The notes under the pieces are model-generated. The model searched no databases, was not told the DNA's origin, and worked only from the letters and a program-made list of their open reading frames with translations. Below, piece by piece: positions 50,781-57,932 of a stretch of DNA of 64,000 bases (position 1 is the first letter of the stretch; every line of letters starts with the position of its first letter). A program made the position numbers and the translations under genes. The DNA is from Streptomyces nodosus (GTDB taxonomy: Bacteria; Actinomycetota; Actinomycetes; Streptomycetales; Streptomycetaceae). The stretch is from the NCBI RefSeq assembly GCF_008704995.1, contig NZ_CP023747.1, positions 1,302,001 through 1,366,000 on the forward strand. The letters run 5' to 3'.

Positions 50781-51460
50781 GTCCCGGCTCCGATCTCACG
50801 GGTGAGTTCCAGTCCGAGCAGCCGGTCGGCGTAGGCGTATGTCTCGAAACGCGCCCCGTCCGGCAGGTCCTCGGCGCTCTCCACCCGTCGCAGTTCCTCC
50901 AGGACGGCGGGGACGTCGAGATCGTCCTCCCAGGCGGCGCGCAATGCCTCCCGTACCGGCTCGGGGACGGCTCTGGAGGGCCGTGTCGCCCAGTGGGCCA
51001 CCGCCCCGCGCCAGCGCCCGAGGGTGTCCTGTGCCTCGGTCAGGGCGGCCGGACCGAGCTCCACGGGCTGCCGTCGGGGCCGGGCAAGCAGCGCCAGGCG
51101 CAGGGCCGACGGCGGGGCGGTGGGGTCGTCGGGTCCGGTGACCGGGCCGACCTCCACCCGCACTCCCTCGGGGGCGCCGCTCCCGGCGCCGAGGACATGC
51201 AGGACCCGTCCGACGCCCGGGGCGTCCGGCTCCGGGGGCCGGATCCCGAGCTCTCCGGCCCGTGCCCGCAGTCCGGCGGGCAGTGCGGCGACCGTGCTGA
51301 CGGGGGTGCCGCCCAGTTCCAGGGCCCGGGCCAGTACGTCGGCCACCAGCAGCACCCGCAGGGCCGAGGGGCCGGAGCCGGTCACATGGGCGTGGACCCG
51401 GATCAGACCCGGGCGGACATCGAGGGGCTCGCCGCTGCGGGCGTCGACGATACGGAGCAC
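50777..51460 (-). CDS. cysteinyl-tRNA-synthetase-like protein lacking the HIGH motif
   Basis: 227 residues from a GTG start with TACGCT nine bases upstream (leaderless type). The N-terminus (VLRIVDARSGEPLDVRPGLI, RVHAHVTGSGPSALRVLLVA, DVLARALELGGTPVS) follows the first Rossmann strands of class I CysRS/MshC, but there is no HIGH-like or KMSKS-like motif. The C-terminal part (LRAAWEDDLDVPAVLEELRR) resembles the CysRS anticodon-side helices. Catalysis of aminoacylation is not expected. It could be a degenerate, regulatory or cysteine/cofactor-binding relative. Coupled to the SixA gene. Confidence 0.65.
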   Translation of the reverse strand: MLRIVDARSGEPLDVRPGLIRVHAHVTGSGPSALRVLLVADVLARALELGGTPVSTVAALPAGLRARAGELGIRPPEPDAPGVGRVLHVLGAGSGAPEGVRVEVGPVTGPDDPTAPPSALRLALLARPRRQPVELGPAALTEAQDTLGRWRGAVAHWATRPSRAVPEPVREALRAAWEDDLDVPAVLEELRRVESAEDLPDGARFETYAYADRLLGLELTREIGAGT

Positions 51461-51640
51461 GGGGCGAGCGTAGGCGGCCGGGGGCGCCGACGCCGGGAGG
51501 CGGGTCCCGTTCCGGACACGCGGACCGCGCACGGGTGGTGCTCACCGGCGCGCCGGCCGGTGGGCCCGGACGACGCGCGCGCCGATGGCCCGGACGGGCG
51601 TCGTCGGCCGGCGTCCGTCCGGGACCGTGGGCGGCCGGGC

Positions 51641-52063
51641 TCAGGTGCCGTGCTTGACCTCGATGTGCTTGGCCTCTTCCTTCCCCCGTCCGAGGCCCAC
51701 GCTGACGGTGAGCATGCCGTTGGTGCAGTCGGCCCGGACATCGTCCTCGTTGGCTCCGGGCGGCAGGGTCACGCTGCGGCTCAGGGAGCCGTAGCGGATC
51801 TCGCTCCGGTTCTTCTCCACGTCGCGTTCGGTGCGCTCGGCCCTGATGGTCAGCATGCCTTCGCTGATGACGACGTCGATGTCCTCGGGCGAGACACCGG
51901 AGAGCTCCGCCCGCATGACGTACCGGTCACCCTCGGTGTAGTCCTCGATCCGCACCGCGGACAGGTCGCCCATCGTGGGCATCGTGAAGCGTGCGGGGAA
52001 GGACTCGAACCACTCGGGAATCTCCGGGAACGGAAACCTCTGCCTGCGTGTGAGTGTGGCCAT
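51641..52063 (-). CDS. Hsp20 small heat-shock protein (HspX/Acr-like)
   Basis: 140 residues with an alpha-crystallin domain: VRIEDYTEGDRYVMRAELSG, LTIRAERTERDVEKNRSEI, YGSLSRSVTLPPGANEDDV, GMLTVSVGL. The Phe/Pro-rich N-terminus (FPFPEIPEWFESFP) and the terminal KHIEVKHGT are like mycobacterial HspX (Acr). It is divergent from the nicotinate phosphoribosyltransferase gene, echoing the hspX-acg neighbourhood of Mycobacterium tuberculosis. Probably induced by low oxygen or other stress. Confidence 0.93.
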   Translation of the reverse strand: MATLTRRQRFPFPEIPEWFESFPARFTMPTMGDLSAVRIEDYTEGDRYVMRAELSGVSPEDIDVVISEGMLTIRAERTERDVEKNRSEIRYGSLSRSVTLPPGANEDDVRADCTNGMLTVSVGLGRGKEEAKHIEVKHGT

Positions 52064-52150
52064 GACCGTATCTCCAGGACTGCGGTTCTGTGGACACCTC
52101 CAGTGCACCGCGCGCACCGGGCCGCCGCTGAGGCCGAACAGCCCCTACCC

Positions 52151-52262
52151 GGGTCCCCTTCGGCCCCTTCGTCACCTTTTCTCTGCACATCGGACCATGC
52201 GTCCGGTGACGACCCGGGGGGAATGACAAGGGCAGGACCGCACCGGCAGGGCCGGTCGGCCC
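52151..52262. promoter_or_regulatory. candidate DevR/OsdR-type boxes
   Basis: Two G/C-rich imperfect or perfect inverted repeats lie in the Hsp20-pncB interval: GGGTCCCCTTCGGCCCC (52151-52167) and GGGCCGGTCGGCCC (52249-52262, arms GGGCCG/CGGCCC exact). Their layout, GGG-C...GGCCC around an odd or even centre, resembles DosR/DevR-family boxes. Assignment is inference. Confidence 0.45.
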
Positions 52263-52348
52263 CTGTCCTCACGCGAGGGTTCGCCGGGACCGGAGGCGAG
52301 GACGCGCCTCGGCGCCGGCTCCCACCCAGCCCACCAGCGGCGGTCGCC

Positions 52349-53722
52349 ATGTCCGATGTCACCACCACGGATCTGTATGAAGTGACCATGGCCCTGACGT
52401 ATCTGCGGGAGGGCATGCGGGCCCCGGCCACCTTCAGTCTCTTCGTCCGTGATCTGCCGCCCGGCCGGGGTTTCCTGGTCGCCGCGGGACTGGAACCGGC
52501 CCTGGACCTGCTGGCCGGCTACCGGGTGACGGACGAGGACGTCCGGGACTTCGCGGCGGCTCTGCACCGGCCCCCCGAGGACCTGGAGCCATTGCGGGGG
52601 CTGACCTTCGACGGCGAGGTGCGCGCCGTCCCGGAGGGCCATGTGGTCCTCGCCGGTGAGCCGCTGCTGGAGGTGACCGCTCCGCTGCCGCAGGCCCAGC
52701 TCGTGGAGACCTGTCTGCTCAACCAGCTGTGCCACCAGACGGCGGTGGCGTCCAAGGCGGCCCGCTGTGTCCTGGCGGCGGCCGGACATCCCGTGGTGGA
52801 CTTCGCGCTGCGCCGCAGCCACGGCCCCTGGGCGGGGTGGCAGGCGGCGCGGGTCGGGGCGCTGGTGGGCTTCGCGGCCACCAGCAATGTGGCCGCGGCG
52901 GGGCTGCTGGGCATCCCGGCCTCGGGCACCATGGCCCACTCCTATGTGGAGGCGTTCCCCGGTGAGGAGGAGGCGTTCCGTGCCTTCGCGCGCGCCCATC
53001 CCGGGCCGGTCACCTTCCTCGTCGACACCTACGACACCGAGCGAGGGGTCCTGACCGCCGCGCGTGTGCTGCGCGAGATCGGGCGGGGGCCGGGCTGTGC
53101 CATCCGTCTGGACAGCGGCGATCTGGGGAAGCTGGCGCGGCGGGCGCGGTCCCTGCTGGACGCGGCCGGCCTGCCCGACGTACGCATCGTCGCGAGCGGC
53201 GGGCTCGACGAGTACGCCGTGTCGGGGCTGGTCCGCGGCGGGGCCCCGATCGATGTGTACGCCGTGGGGACGAAGGTGGGCGTCGCCGCGGACGCGCCCG
53301 CTCTGGACGCGGCGTACAAACTCGTGGAGTACGACGGCCGCCCGGTCATGAAGCTGTCGTCGGCGAAGATGACGACCCCGGGCCGCAAACAGGTCTTCCG
53401 CCGGCCGGGCCGGCCCGATGTCATCGCCCTGCGCGGGGAGGACCCGCCGGGATCGGCGCAGCGGCTGCTGCGCACGGTCATGCGGGACGGCCGGCGCACC
53501 GGTCCGCACGACCGCTGGGAGTACGCGCGGGCACGCTGCGCCCATGACGTCGCCGCTCTTCCCGCGGGCGCCCGCAGAATCGACCGCCCGGAGCCCTGGC
53601 TCCCGGTGCTGTCGCGGGCGCTGGACGATCTGACGTCGCGGGTGCGCGGGGAACTCGAATGGCAGTTCCGTCCGGAGCACCTCGGGGTGACGGGTCCCGG
53701 CGGGCCCGACGACCTCTTCTGA
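52349..53722 (+). CDS. pncB: nicotinate phosphoribosyltransferase
   Basis: 457 residues converting nicotinate and PRPP to nicotinate mononucleotide in NAD salvage. Family marks: TTTDLYEVTMALTYLREGM, LRRSHGPWAG with the phosphorylatable His, TFLVDTYDTERG, AIRLDSGDLGKLA, IVASGGLDEYAV, VGTKVGVAADAPAL and MKLSSAKMTTPGRKQVFR. The ATG has only a weak ribosome site; the upstream frame is open but does not match the family. Located with Hsp20 and an Acg-like nitroreductase, like the dormancy-regulon pncB2 of mycobacteria. Confidence 0.94.
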   Translation: MSDVTTTDLYEVTMALTYLREGMRAPATFSLFVRDLPPGRGFLVAAGLEPALDLLAGYRVTDEDVRDFAAALHRPPEDLEPLRGLTFDGEVRAVPEGHVVLAGEPLLEVTAPLPQAQLVETCLLNQLCHQTAVASKAARCVLAAAGHPVVDFALRRSHGPWAGWQAARVGALVGFAATSNVAAAGLLGIPASGTMAHSYVEAFPGEEEAFRAFARAHPGPVTFLVDTYDTERGVLTAARVLREIGRGPGCAIRLDSGDLGKLARRARSLLDAAGLPDVRIVASGGLDEYAVSGLVRGGAPIDVYAVGTKVGVAADAPALDAAYKLVEYDGRPVMKLSSAKMTTPGRKQVFRRPGRPDVIALRGEDPPGSAQRLLRTVMRDGRRTGPHDRWEYARARCAHDVAALPAGARRIDRPEPWLPVLSRALDDLTSRVRGELEWQFRPEHLGVTGPGGPDDLF

Positions 53723-53768
53723 CCCCAGGCGGACCGTTCGGCTTCTGACCCCGGGCGGACCGTTCGGC
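53717..53768 (+). repeat. 26-bp tandem duplication covering the pncB stop
   Basis: A 26-base unit containing ttctgacccc and ggcggaccgttcggc is repeated immediately with a single A/G difference. The first copy includes the TGA of pncB, and the second provides a second copy of the same Phe-stop sequence in non-coding DNA. Confidence 0.9.
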
Positions 53769-53893
53769 CCCCAAGGAGGTCCGGGCGGCCCTTCCCCCGC
53801 CCGGCCGCACGCCTCCAGCCTGGTAGTGATCAACCGTCTCGTCCCGACGAGGCGGCCGAGGCAGACCGTGGGCCGTCCCGAAGGGAGCTTCCC

Positions 53894-54883
53894 GTGATCG
53901 CACCGCCCCTGGACACCACCGCCGTCACCGCCCTGGTCGGGGACGCCACCGCGGCTCCGTCGCAGCACAACGTCCAGCCCTGGAGATTCCGCTTCCTGCG
54001 CGAGAGCGGCGTGCTGCAGCTCCGCGCCGACCTCGACCGGGCGCTCCCGCAGACCGATCCGGACCGACGGAATCTGTATCTGGGCTGCGGTGCCGCACTG
54101 TTCAATCTGCGGGTGGCCGCCGCCGCGGCGGGCCGGGAGGCCGCCGTCCGGCTGCTGCCCGACCCCGCCGACCCCGCGCTGCTGGCCGAGGTGGATCTCA
54201 CCGGGACCGTGGAAGCCGACGACGACCTCGCCCTTCTCCACCCGGCGATCGGCCGGCGCCACACCAGCCGTCTCCCCTTCTCGGAGGAGGAGATCCCGGA
54301 CGCGCTCCGGGACGGCCTGTGCGGTGCGGCCCGCCGGGAAGACGCGCATCTGGCCTTCCCCGACGCCTGGCATGTGCGCTCTGTGCTGGATCTTGTGCAG
54401 GACGCGGAGGGCCGCGAGGCACGGGACCCGGGCGTGCGTGGCGAGACGGCGCGCTGGGCCCGTACCGAGCCCGCCGGCGGGACCCCGGCCTCCGACGGGA
54501 TCCCCGCGGAGGCGTTCGGCCCCGGCCGGTGGGGGGCCGACTCCCCCGTGCGGGACTTCGCCGCCGGCCGCTCGGTGCCCGGACGCGGCTGGGCCCCGTT
54601 CGAGAAGAACCCCCATATCGCTCTGCTCGGCACGGCCGAGGACCGGCGGGTGGACTGGCTCCGGGCGGGCCAGGCGCTGGAGCGGGTGCTCCTCCAGGCC
54701 ACCGCGGACGGCCTCGTCACCTCCCTGACCTCACAGGCCCTCGAATGGCCCGAACTCCGCTGGGCGGTACGTGACCCGACGTCGGCCATGGGCCATGTGC
54801 AGATGGTCATCCGCCTGGGCTACGGACCCGAGGGCCACCCGACGCCGCGTCGACCCGTGTCCGAGGTCCTCGAGATCGCCTAG
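53894..54883 (+). CDS. Acg-like nitroreductase family protein
   Basis: 329 residues; GTG start after AAGGGAG. It resembles the duplicated nitroreductase-like Acg family (Rv2032 type): VGDATAAPSQHNVQPWRFRF, RRNLYLGCGAALFNLRVAAA, HTSRLPFSEEEIP, FEKNPHIALLGTAEDRRVDW, GLVTSLTSQALEWPELR and HVQMVIRLGYGP. Family members bind FMN yet often lack reductase activity and may store flavin. Downstream of pncB and probably part of the same stress-responsive group. Its stop overlaps the end of the rep remnant. Confidence 0.9.
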   Translation: MIAPPLDTTAVTALVGDATAAPSQHNVQPWRFRFLRESGVLQLRADLDRALPQTDPDRRNLYLGCGAALFNLRVAAAAAGREAAVRLLPDPADPALLAEVDLTGTVEADDDLALLHPAIGRRHTSRLPFSEEEIPDALRDGLCGAARREDAHLAFPDAWHVRSVLDLVQDAEGREARDPGVRGETARWARTEPAGGTPASDGIPAEAFGPGRWGADSPVRDFAAGRSVPGRGWAPFEKNPHIALLGTAEDRRVDWLRAGQALERVLLQATADGLVTSLTSQALEWPELRWAVRDPTSAMGHVQMVIRLGYGPEGHPTPRRPVSEVLEIA

Positions 54884-55062
54884 TCGTCCCCGGTGCCGCG
54901 GCAGCCACCGAAGCGCACTCGGCCCGGGCGCGGCTCGGTGGAGAACTGGCCGCCGTACCCGAGCATGTGGGCCGAACGGCGGATGCCGAGGGGCGTGAAC
55001 TCCGGCAGGACGCCGAGCCGCCGGCACCTGACGGTGCCTCGGCTGACACTGAAATCGATCAC
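54880..55062 (-). pseudogene. remnant of a plasmid/ICE replication initiator (RepSA-like)
   Basis: A 60-codon minus-strand frame ends LGIRRSAHMLGYGGQFSTE plus a short Arg-rich tail. This resembles the conserved C-terminal segment of actinomycete replication initiators of the pSAM2/RepSA kind (RRWAHMLGFGGHFSTKSRRY-like). The typical KSRR is already changed to EPRP and the rest of the protein is absent. It suggests an integrative element once lay here. Confidence 0.5.
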
Positions 55063-55664
55063 CAGTGCGCAACTGATCAGAGGGCCCGGAAGCCGCCTGA
55101 ATCAAGGAGGCTCTCCGATCGCGCTCGGCGCCCCACCCCAATGCAGTAAGTCGCGCCGGAGGCCGATGATCTTGGCCACTGTGCTCGCGAGGCAGGCACC
55201 CGGCCGCACGGGGATCGCCGGACACCCTGCTGCGACGCTCAGGTGACATCGATCCGTCCACTCTGCTGACGAGGCATCAGATCACTTGTCTCTCATGCCG
55301 GTTGACTCCTCCTCAGGCTCAGCGAAGTGAAGAGGGCGAGCCGGGCGGCGGGTCTCGGCGACCGTCCGGCGGGCGGTGTCGCCCTCACCGGGGGCGGGGC
55401 CCCGTCGTCCGTATCGGGGCGGGTTCGCCGAGCGGCAGCCCGGGGTCCGCGCAGAAGTCCGACGCGCCCCCGCCGGAGATGTATGTGTACTTTCGGAACA
55501 GATGAAGCGATCCGCACGGATTGCCCATATCTACCCGGATTGCAGACGCAGGTCGTGATCCTGTCCACCCTGCATGAAGGGGTCCCTGTGCCGGTGCGGA
55601 GGTGTCCTACGGGAACCTCGCCCGCTCGGCACTCCGAGTCACAGAAGGAAGAGGAAAAAACATC
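55063..55664. other. 600-base region upstream of the Gly-rich gene
   Basis: No intact gene. The stretch 55160-55300 has short coding-like pieces consistent with element debris. Between about 55480 and 55660 composition becomes less GC-rich and should contain the promoter and 5' leader of the Gly-rich gene; TTGCCC and TATCTA near 55523-55538 are possible promoter elements but not well spaced. Confidence 0.35.
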
Positions 55665-55889
55665 ATGAGCGCTATCGCAGGCTCCGGCAACGGACTTGGC
55701 ACCACCGACCGCTCCAACGAGGGCTACTCCCGTGGTGGCGGTGGCCACTACCGCCGCTTCTACCACTTCGTGAGCTTCGGCTTCGGCGGCTTCGGCGGCC
55801 GTGGTCGTGGCGGCTTCGGCGGCGGTCGTGGCGGCTTCGGCGGCGGCGGCTTCGGCGGCGGCAGCGGCTTCGGCGGCGGCGGCTACTGA
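55665..55889 (+). CDS. small Gly/Phe/Arg/Tyr low-complexity protein
   Basis: 74 residues; ATG after a strong A/G-rich ribosome region (gaaggaagagg). The N-terminal half (MSAIAGSGNGLGTTDRSNEG) is polar like a leader, a basic aromatic patch follows (GGHYRRFYHFVSFGF), and the last 35 residues are repeats of GFGG, RGRGG and GGFGG ending in GGGGY. There is no signal peptide. It has its own terminator and lies 100 bases before an ABC exporter gene. Possible readings: precursor of a secreted or modified peptide, or an FG/RGG-type phase-separating protein. No family recognised. Confidence 0.75.
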   Translation: MSAIAGSGNGLGTTDRSNEGYSRGGGGHYRRFYHFVSFGFGGFGGRGRGGFGGGRGGFGGGGFGGGSGFGGGGY

Positions 55890-55917
55890 TCGGCTGACCT
55901 CCTAAGGATCCTCATCG

Positions 55918-55943
55918 CGGGGGCCGGCATCTGCCGGCCCCCG
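55918..55943 (+). terminator. terminator after the Gly-rich gene
   Basis: A 12-bp perfect inverted repeat (CGGGGGCCGGCA, 55918-55929, with 55932-55943), 29 bases behind the stop and 46 bases before the ABC exporter start; readthrough may still supply the exporter. Confidence 0.82.
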
Positions 55944-55989
55944 TTGATCGAATCGTGACCCGGCCCCCGCATGCAAAGGTGACTGTCAG

Positions 55990-57792
55990 GTGTACGCATC
56001 GGACCGCTTGTCCGTAGAGACCTCGTCCGTGGCGCTGGCGCCTGTCGTGACGCCTGCCGCGGCCATCCGCCGTTTCTGGCCCTGGGTGCGCCCCGACGCG
56101 CGCTGGCTGCTGTTCGCCGGTTTTCTGCTGATCATCGGCACGGCCGGCGAAGTCGCATCGGTGTGGCTCTTCAAGAACCTGATCGACGAAGTGCTGGCGC
56201 CGCGGCACTTCGCGGCGTTCTGGCCGCTGGCCGGGCTCATCGTGGGGATGGCCCTGGTCGCCGCGCTGATCGCCTTCGCGGGCGGATACACGGCGACCTG
56301 GGTCGCGGAGCGCTTTCTGCAGCGCCTGCGCACCTCTGTCGTCGCGCATCTGCACACCATCCCGCCCGACGCGCTGCGCGCCCGCAGACACGGCGATGTG
56401 ATGGCCCGTCTGACATCCGACATCGCGGCGATCGAGCATCTGGTCGCCTCCGGCGTCATCGAGGCGGCCTCGGCCACCATCTCGCTGGTGTTCTTCACCG
56501 CGGCGGCCTTCTATCTGAGCTGGCCGCTCGCGCTGATGGCGTTCGCCGCGGCGCCGGTCTTCGCCGTCGCCGCCCGCCTGTTCAGCAATCGGATCCAGAC
56601 GCTGTCCCGGGAGGTGCGCCGCCGGGAGGGCAGTCTCACCGCCGTGGTCGAGGAGAGTCTGGCCAACTCCTCCCTGACCCACGCCTACAACCAGCAGGCC
56701 CGGGAGGTCGCCCGGGTCCGCCGCGAGGGCGAGGAGCTGGTGCGCGCCGAACTCCACACGGCCCGGGTCGCGTATCTGTACCCAGCCCTGCTGAACGTCG
56801 TCGAGGTCATGGGCGGCCTCGCGGTCATCGGGCTGGGCGCCTACGAACTCACCCGGAACGCACTGACGTTGGGCGGCCTTCTCGCCTTCGCCGCCTTCAT
56901 GGCACAGCTCTTCGGCCCGATTCACCAGCTCTCCGGTCTGGTGACCGAGCTCGGCGCCGCGAGCGCCGGTGCGGAGCGTGTCATCGAGCTGCTCGGGATG
57001 CGGTCCCCGGTCCGTGACCGGCCGGGCGCGAGGGACCTCACCGAGGTGCGGGGCCTCGTCGAATGCGAGGACCTCGGCGCGGCCTATCCCAACCGGCCCG
57101 GCCGGACGGTGCTGAGCGGGGTGACGTTCGCGGTGGCACCCGGTGAGGTCCTCGCGGTGATGGGCCCGAGCGGCTCGGGCAAGTCGACGCTGGCCAAGCT
57201 GATGGTGCGGTTCATGGACCCGACCGCCGGGACGCTCCGTCTCGACGGCACCGACATCCGTGACGTCACCGCGGCCTCGGTCCGGCAGTCCGTGACCCTT
57301 CTGTCCCAGCAGACGCAGCTCTTCCACGCGACGGTCCGCGACAACATCGCCTACGGCCGCCCGAAGGCCACCATGGCGGAGATCGTCCAGGCGGCCGAGC
57401 AGGCCGACGCCCACCAGTTCATCACCGCGCTCCCGGACGGGTACGAGACCGTCATCGGTGAGAACGGGCTTCAGCTCTCCGGAGGACAGAGCCGTCGGAT
57501 CGCCATCGCCCGGGCCTTCCTGCGGGCGACCCCGGTCCTCATACTCGACGAACCGACCGCCGGACTCGATGCCCGGGCGGCACGGAACGTCTTCGACCCG
57601 CTGCGCCGGCTGATGGCCGGACGCACCACGATCCTGATCACCCATGACCAGGCCCTCGCCCAGCACGCCGATGCCGTCCATGTGCTGCCCGGCCGCGACA
57701 CCGCGACCGACGCCGAGGACGCCTCGCCGGAGAGCACCCGGTCGCCGGTGATGAGCAAGGCCGGCGCGCCGCCGGCCGGCTCCCGGACCTGA
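55990..57792 (+). CDS. ABC exporter (fused TM-ATPase, type I)
   Basis: 600 residues; GTG start with AAAGGTG upstream. Six helices in residues 35-330 (WLLFAGFLLIIGTAGEVASV, WPLAGLIVGMALVAALIAFA, ATISLVFFTAAAFYLSWPL, VVEVMGGLAVIGLGAYEL) form the exporter membrane domain. The nucleotide-binding domain has GPSGSGKSTLAKLMVRF, the signature LSGGQSRRIAIARA, Walker B VLILDEPTAGLD and an H-loop ITHDQALA. No C39 peptidase domain is present. It is the likely transporter for the adjacent Gly-rich peptide, by position only. Confidence 0.93.
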   Translation: MYASDRLSVETSSVALAPVVTPAAAIRRFWPWVRPDARWLLFAGFLLIIGTAGEVASVWLFKNLIDEVLAPRHFAAFWPLAGLIVGMALVAALIAFAGGYTATWVAERFLQRLRTSVVAHLHTIPPDALRARRHGDVMARLTSDIAAIEHLVASGVIEAASATISLVFFTAAAFYLSWPLALMAFAAAPVFAVAARLFSNRIQTLSREVRRREGSLTAVVEESLANSSLTHAYNQQAREVARVRREGEELVRAELHTARVAYLYPALLNVVEVMGGLAVIGLGAYELTRNALTLGGLLAFAAFMAQLFGPIHQLSGLVTELGAASAGAERVIELLGMRSPVRDRPGARDLTEVRGLVECEDLGAAYPNRPGRTVLSGVTFAVAPGEVLAVMGPSGSGKSTLAKLMVRFMDPTAGTLRLDGTDIRDVTAASVRQSVTLLSQQTQLFHATVRDNIAYGRPKATMAEIVQAAEQADAHQFITALPDGYETVIGENGLQLSGGQSRRIAIARAFLRATPVLILDEPTAGLDARAARNVFDPLRRLMAGRTTILITHDQALAQHADAVHVLPGRDTATDAEDASPESTRSPVMSKAGAPPAGSRT

Positions 57793-57823
57793 GGTACGGG
57801 GTCGGCATACCCGGCATTCAGTG

Positions 57824-57932
57824 GGCGCGTGCGGCAGACGCGCCAGGGGCCGTACGGGCGCCCGGTCGGTTACGGTTGGTGAAGCACCTGGTCAGAGGGT
57901 GGTAACAAGCCGTAGCCCACCGGGAACGCTCC
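57824..57932 (+). promoter_or_regulatory. structured 5' leader of the antiporter gene
   Basis: Three local hairpins lie before the start codon: GGCGCGT/ACGCGCC (57824-57844), GGTG-aag-CACC (57878-57888) and GGTGG/CCACC (57898-57921), the last with a TAACAAGCCGTAG loop. An antiporter gene behind a structured leader makes a Na+-responsive or pH-responsive RNA worth testing. Not identified as a known class by eye. Confidence 0.35.

Noticed and set aside
57900..57920. ggtaacaagccgtag resembles the 3' region of 16S rRNA
   Set aside because: Only a short match, and flanking bases do not continue as rRNA; treated as a leader hairpin loop.
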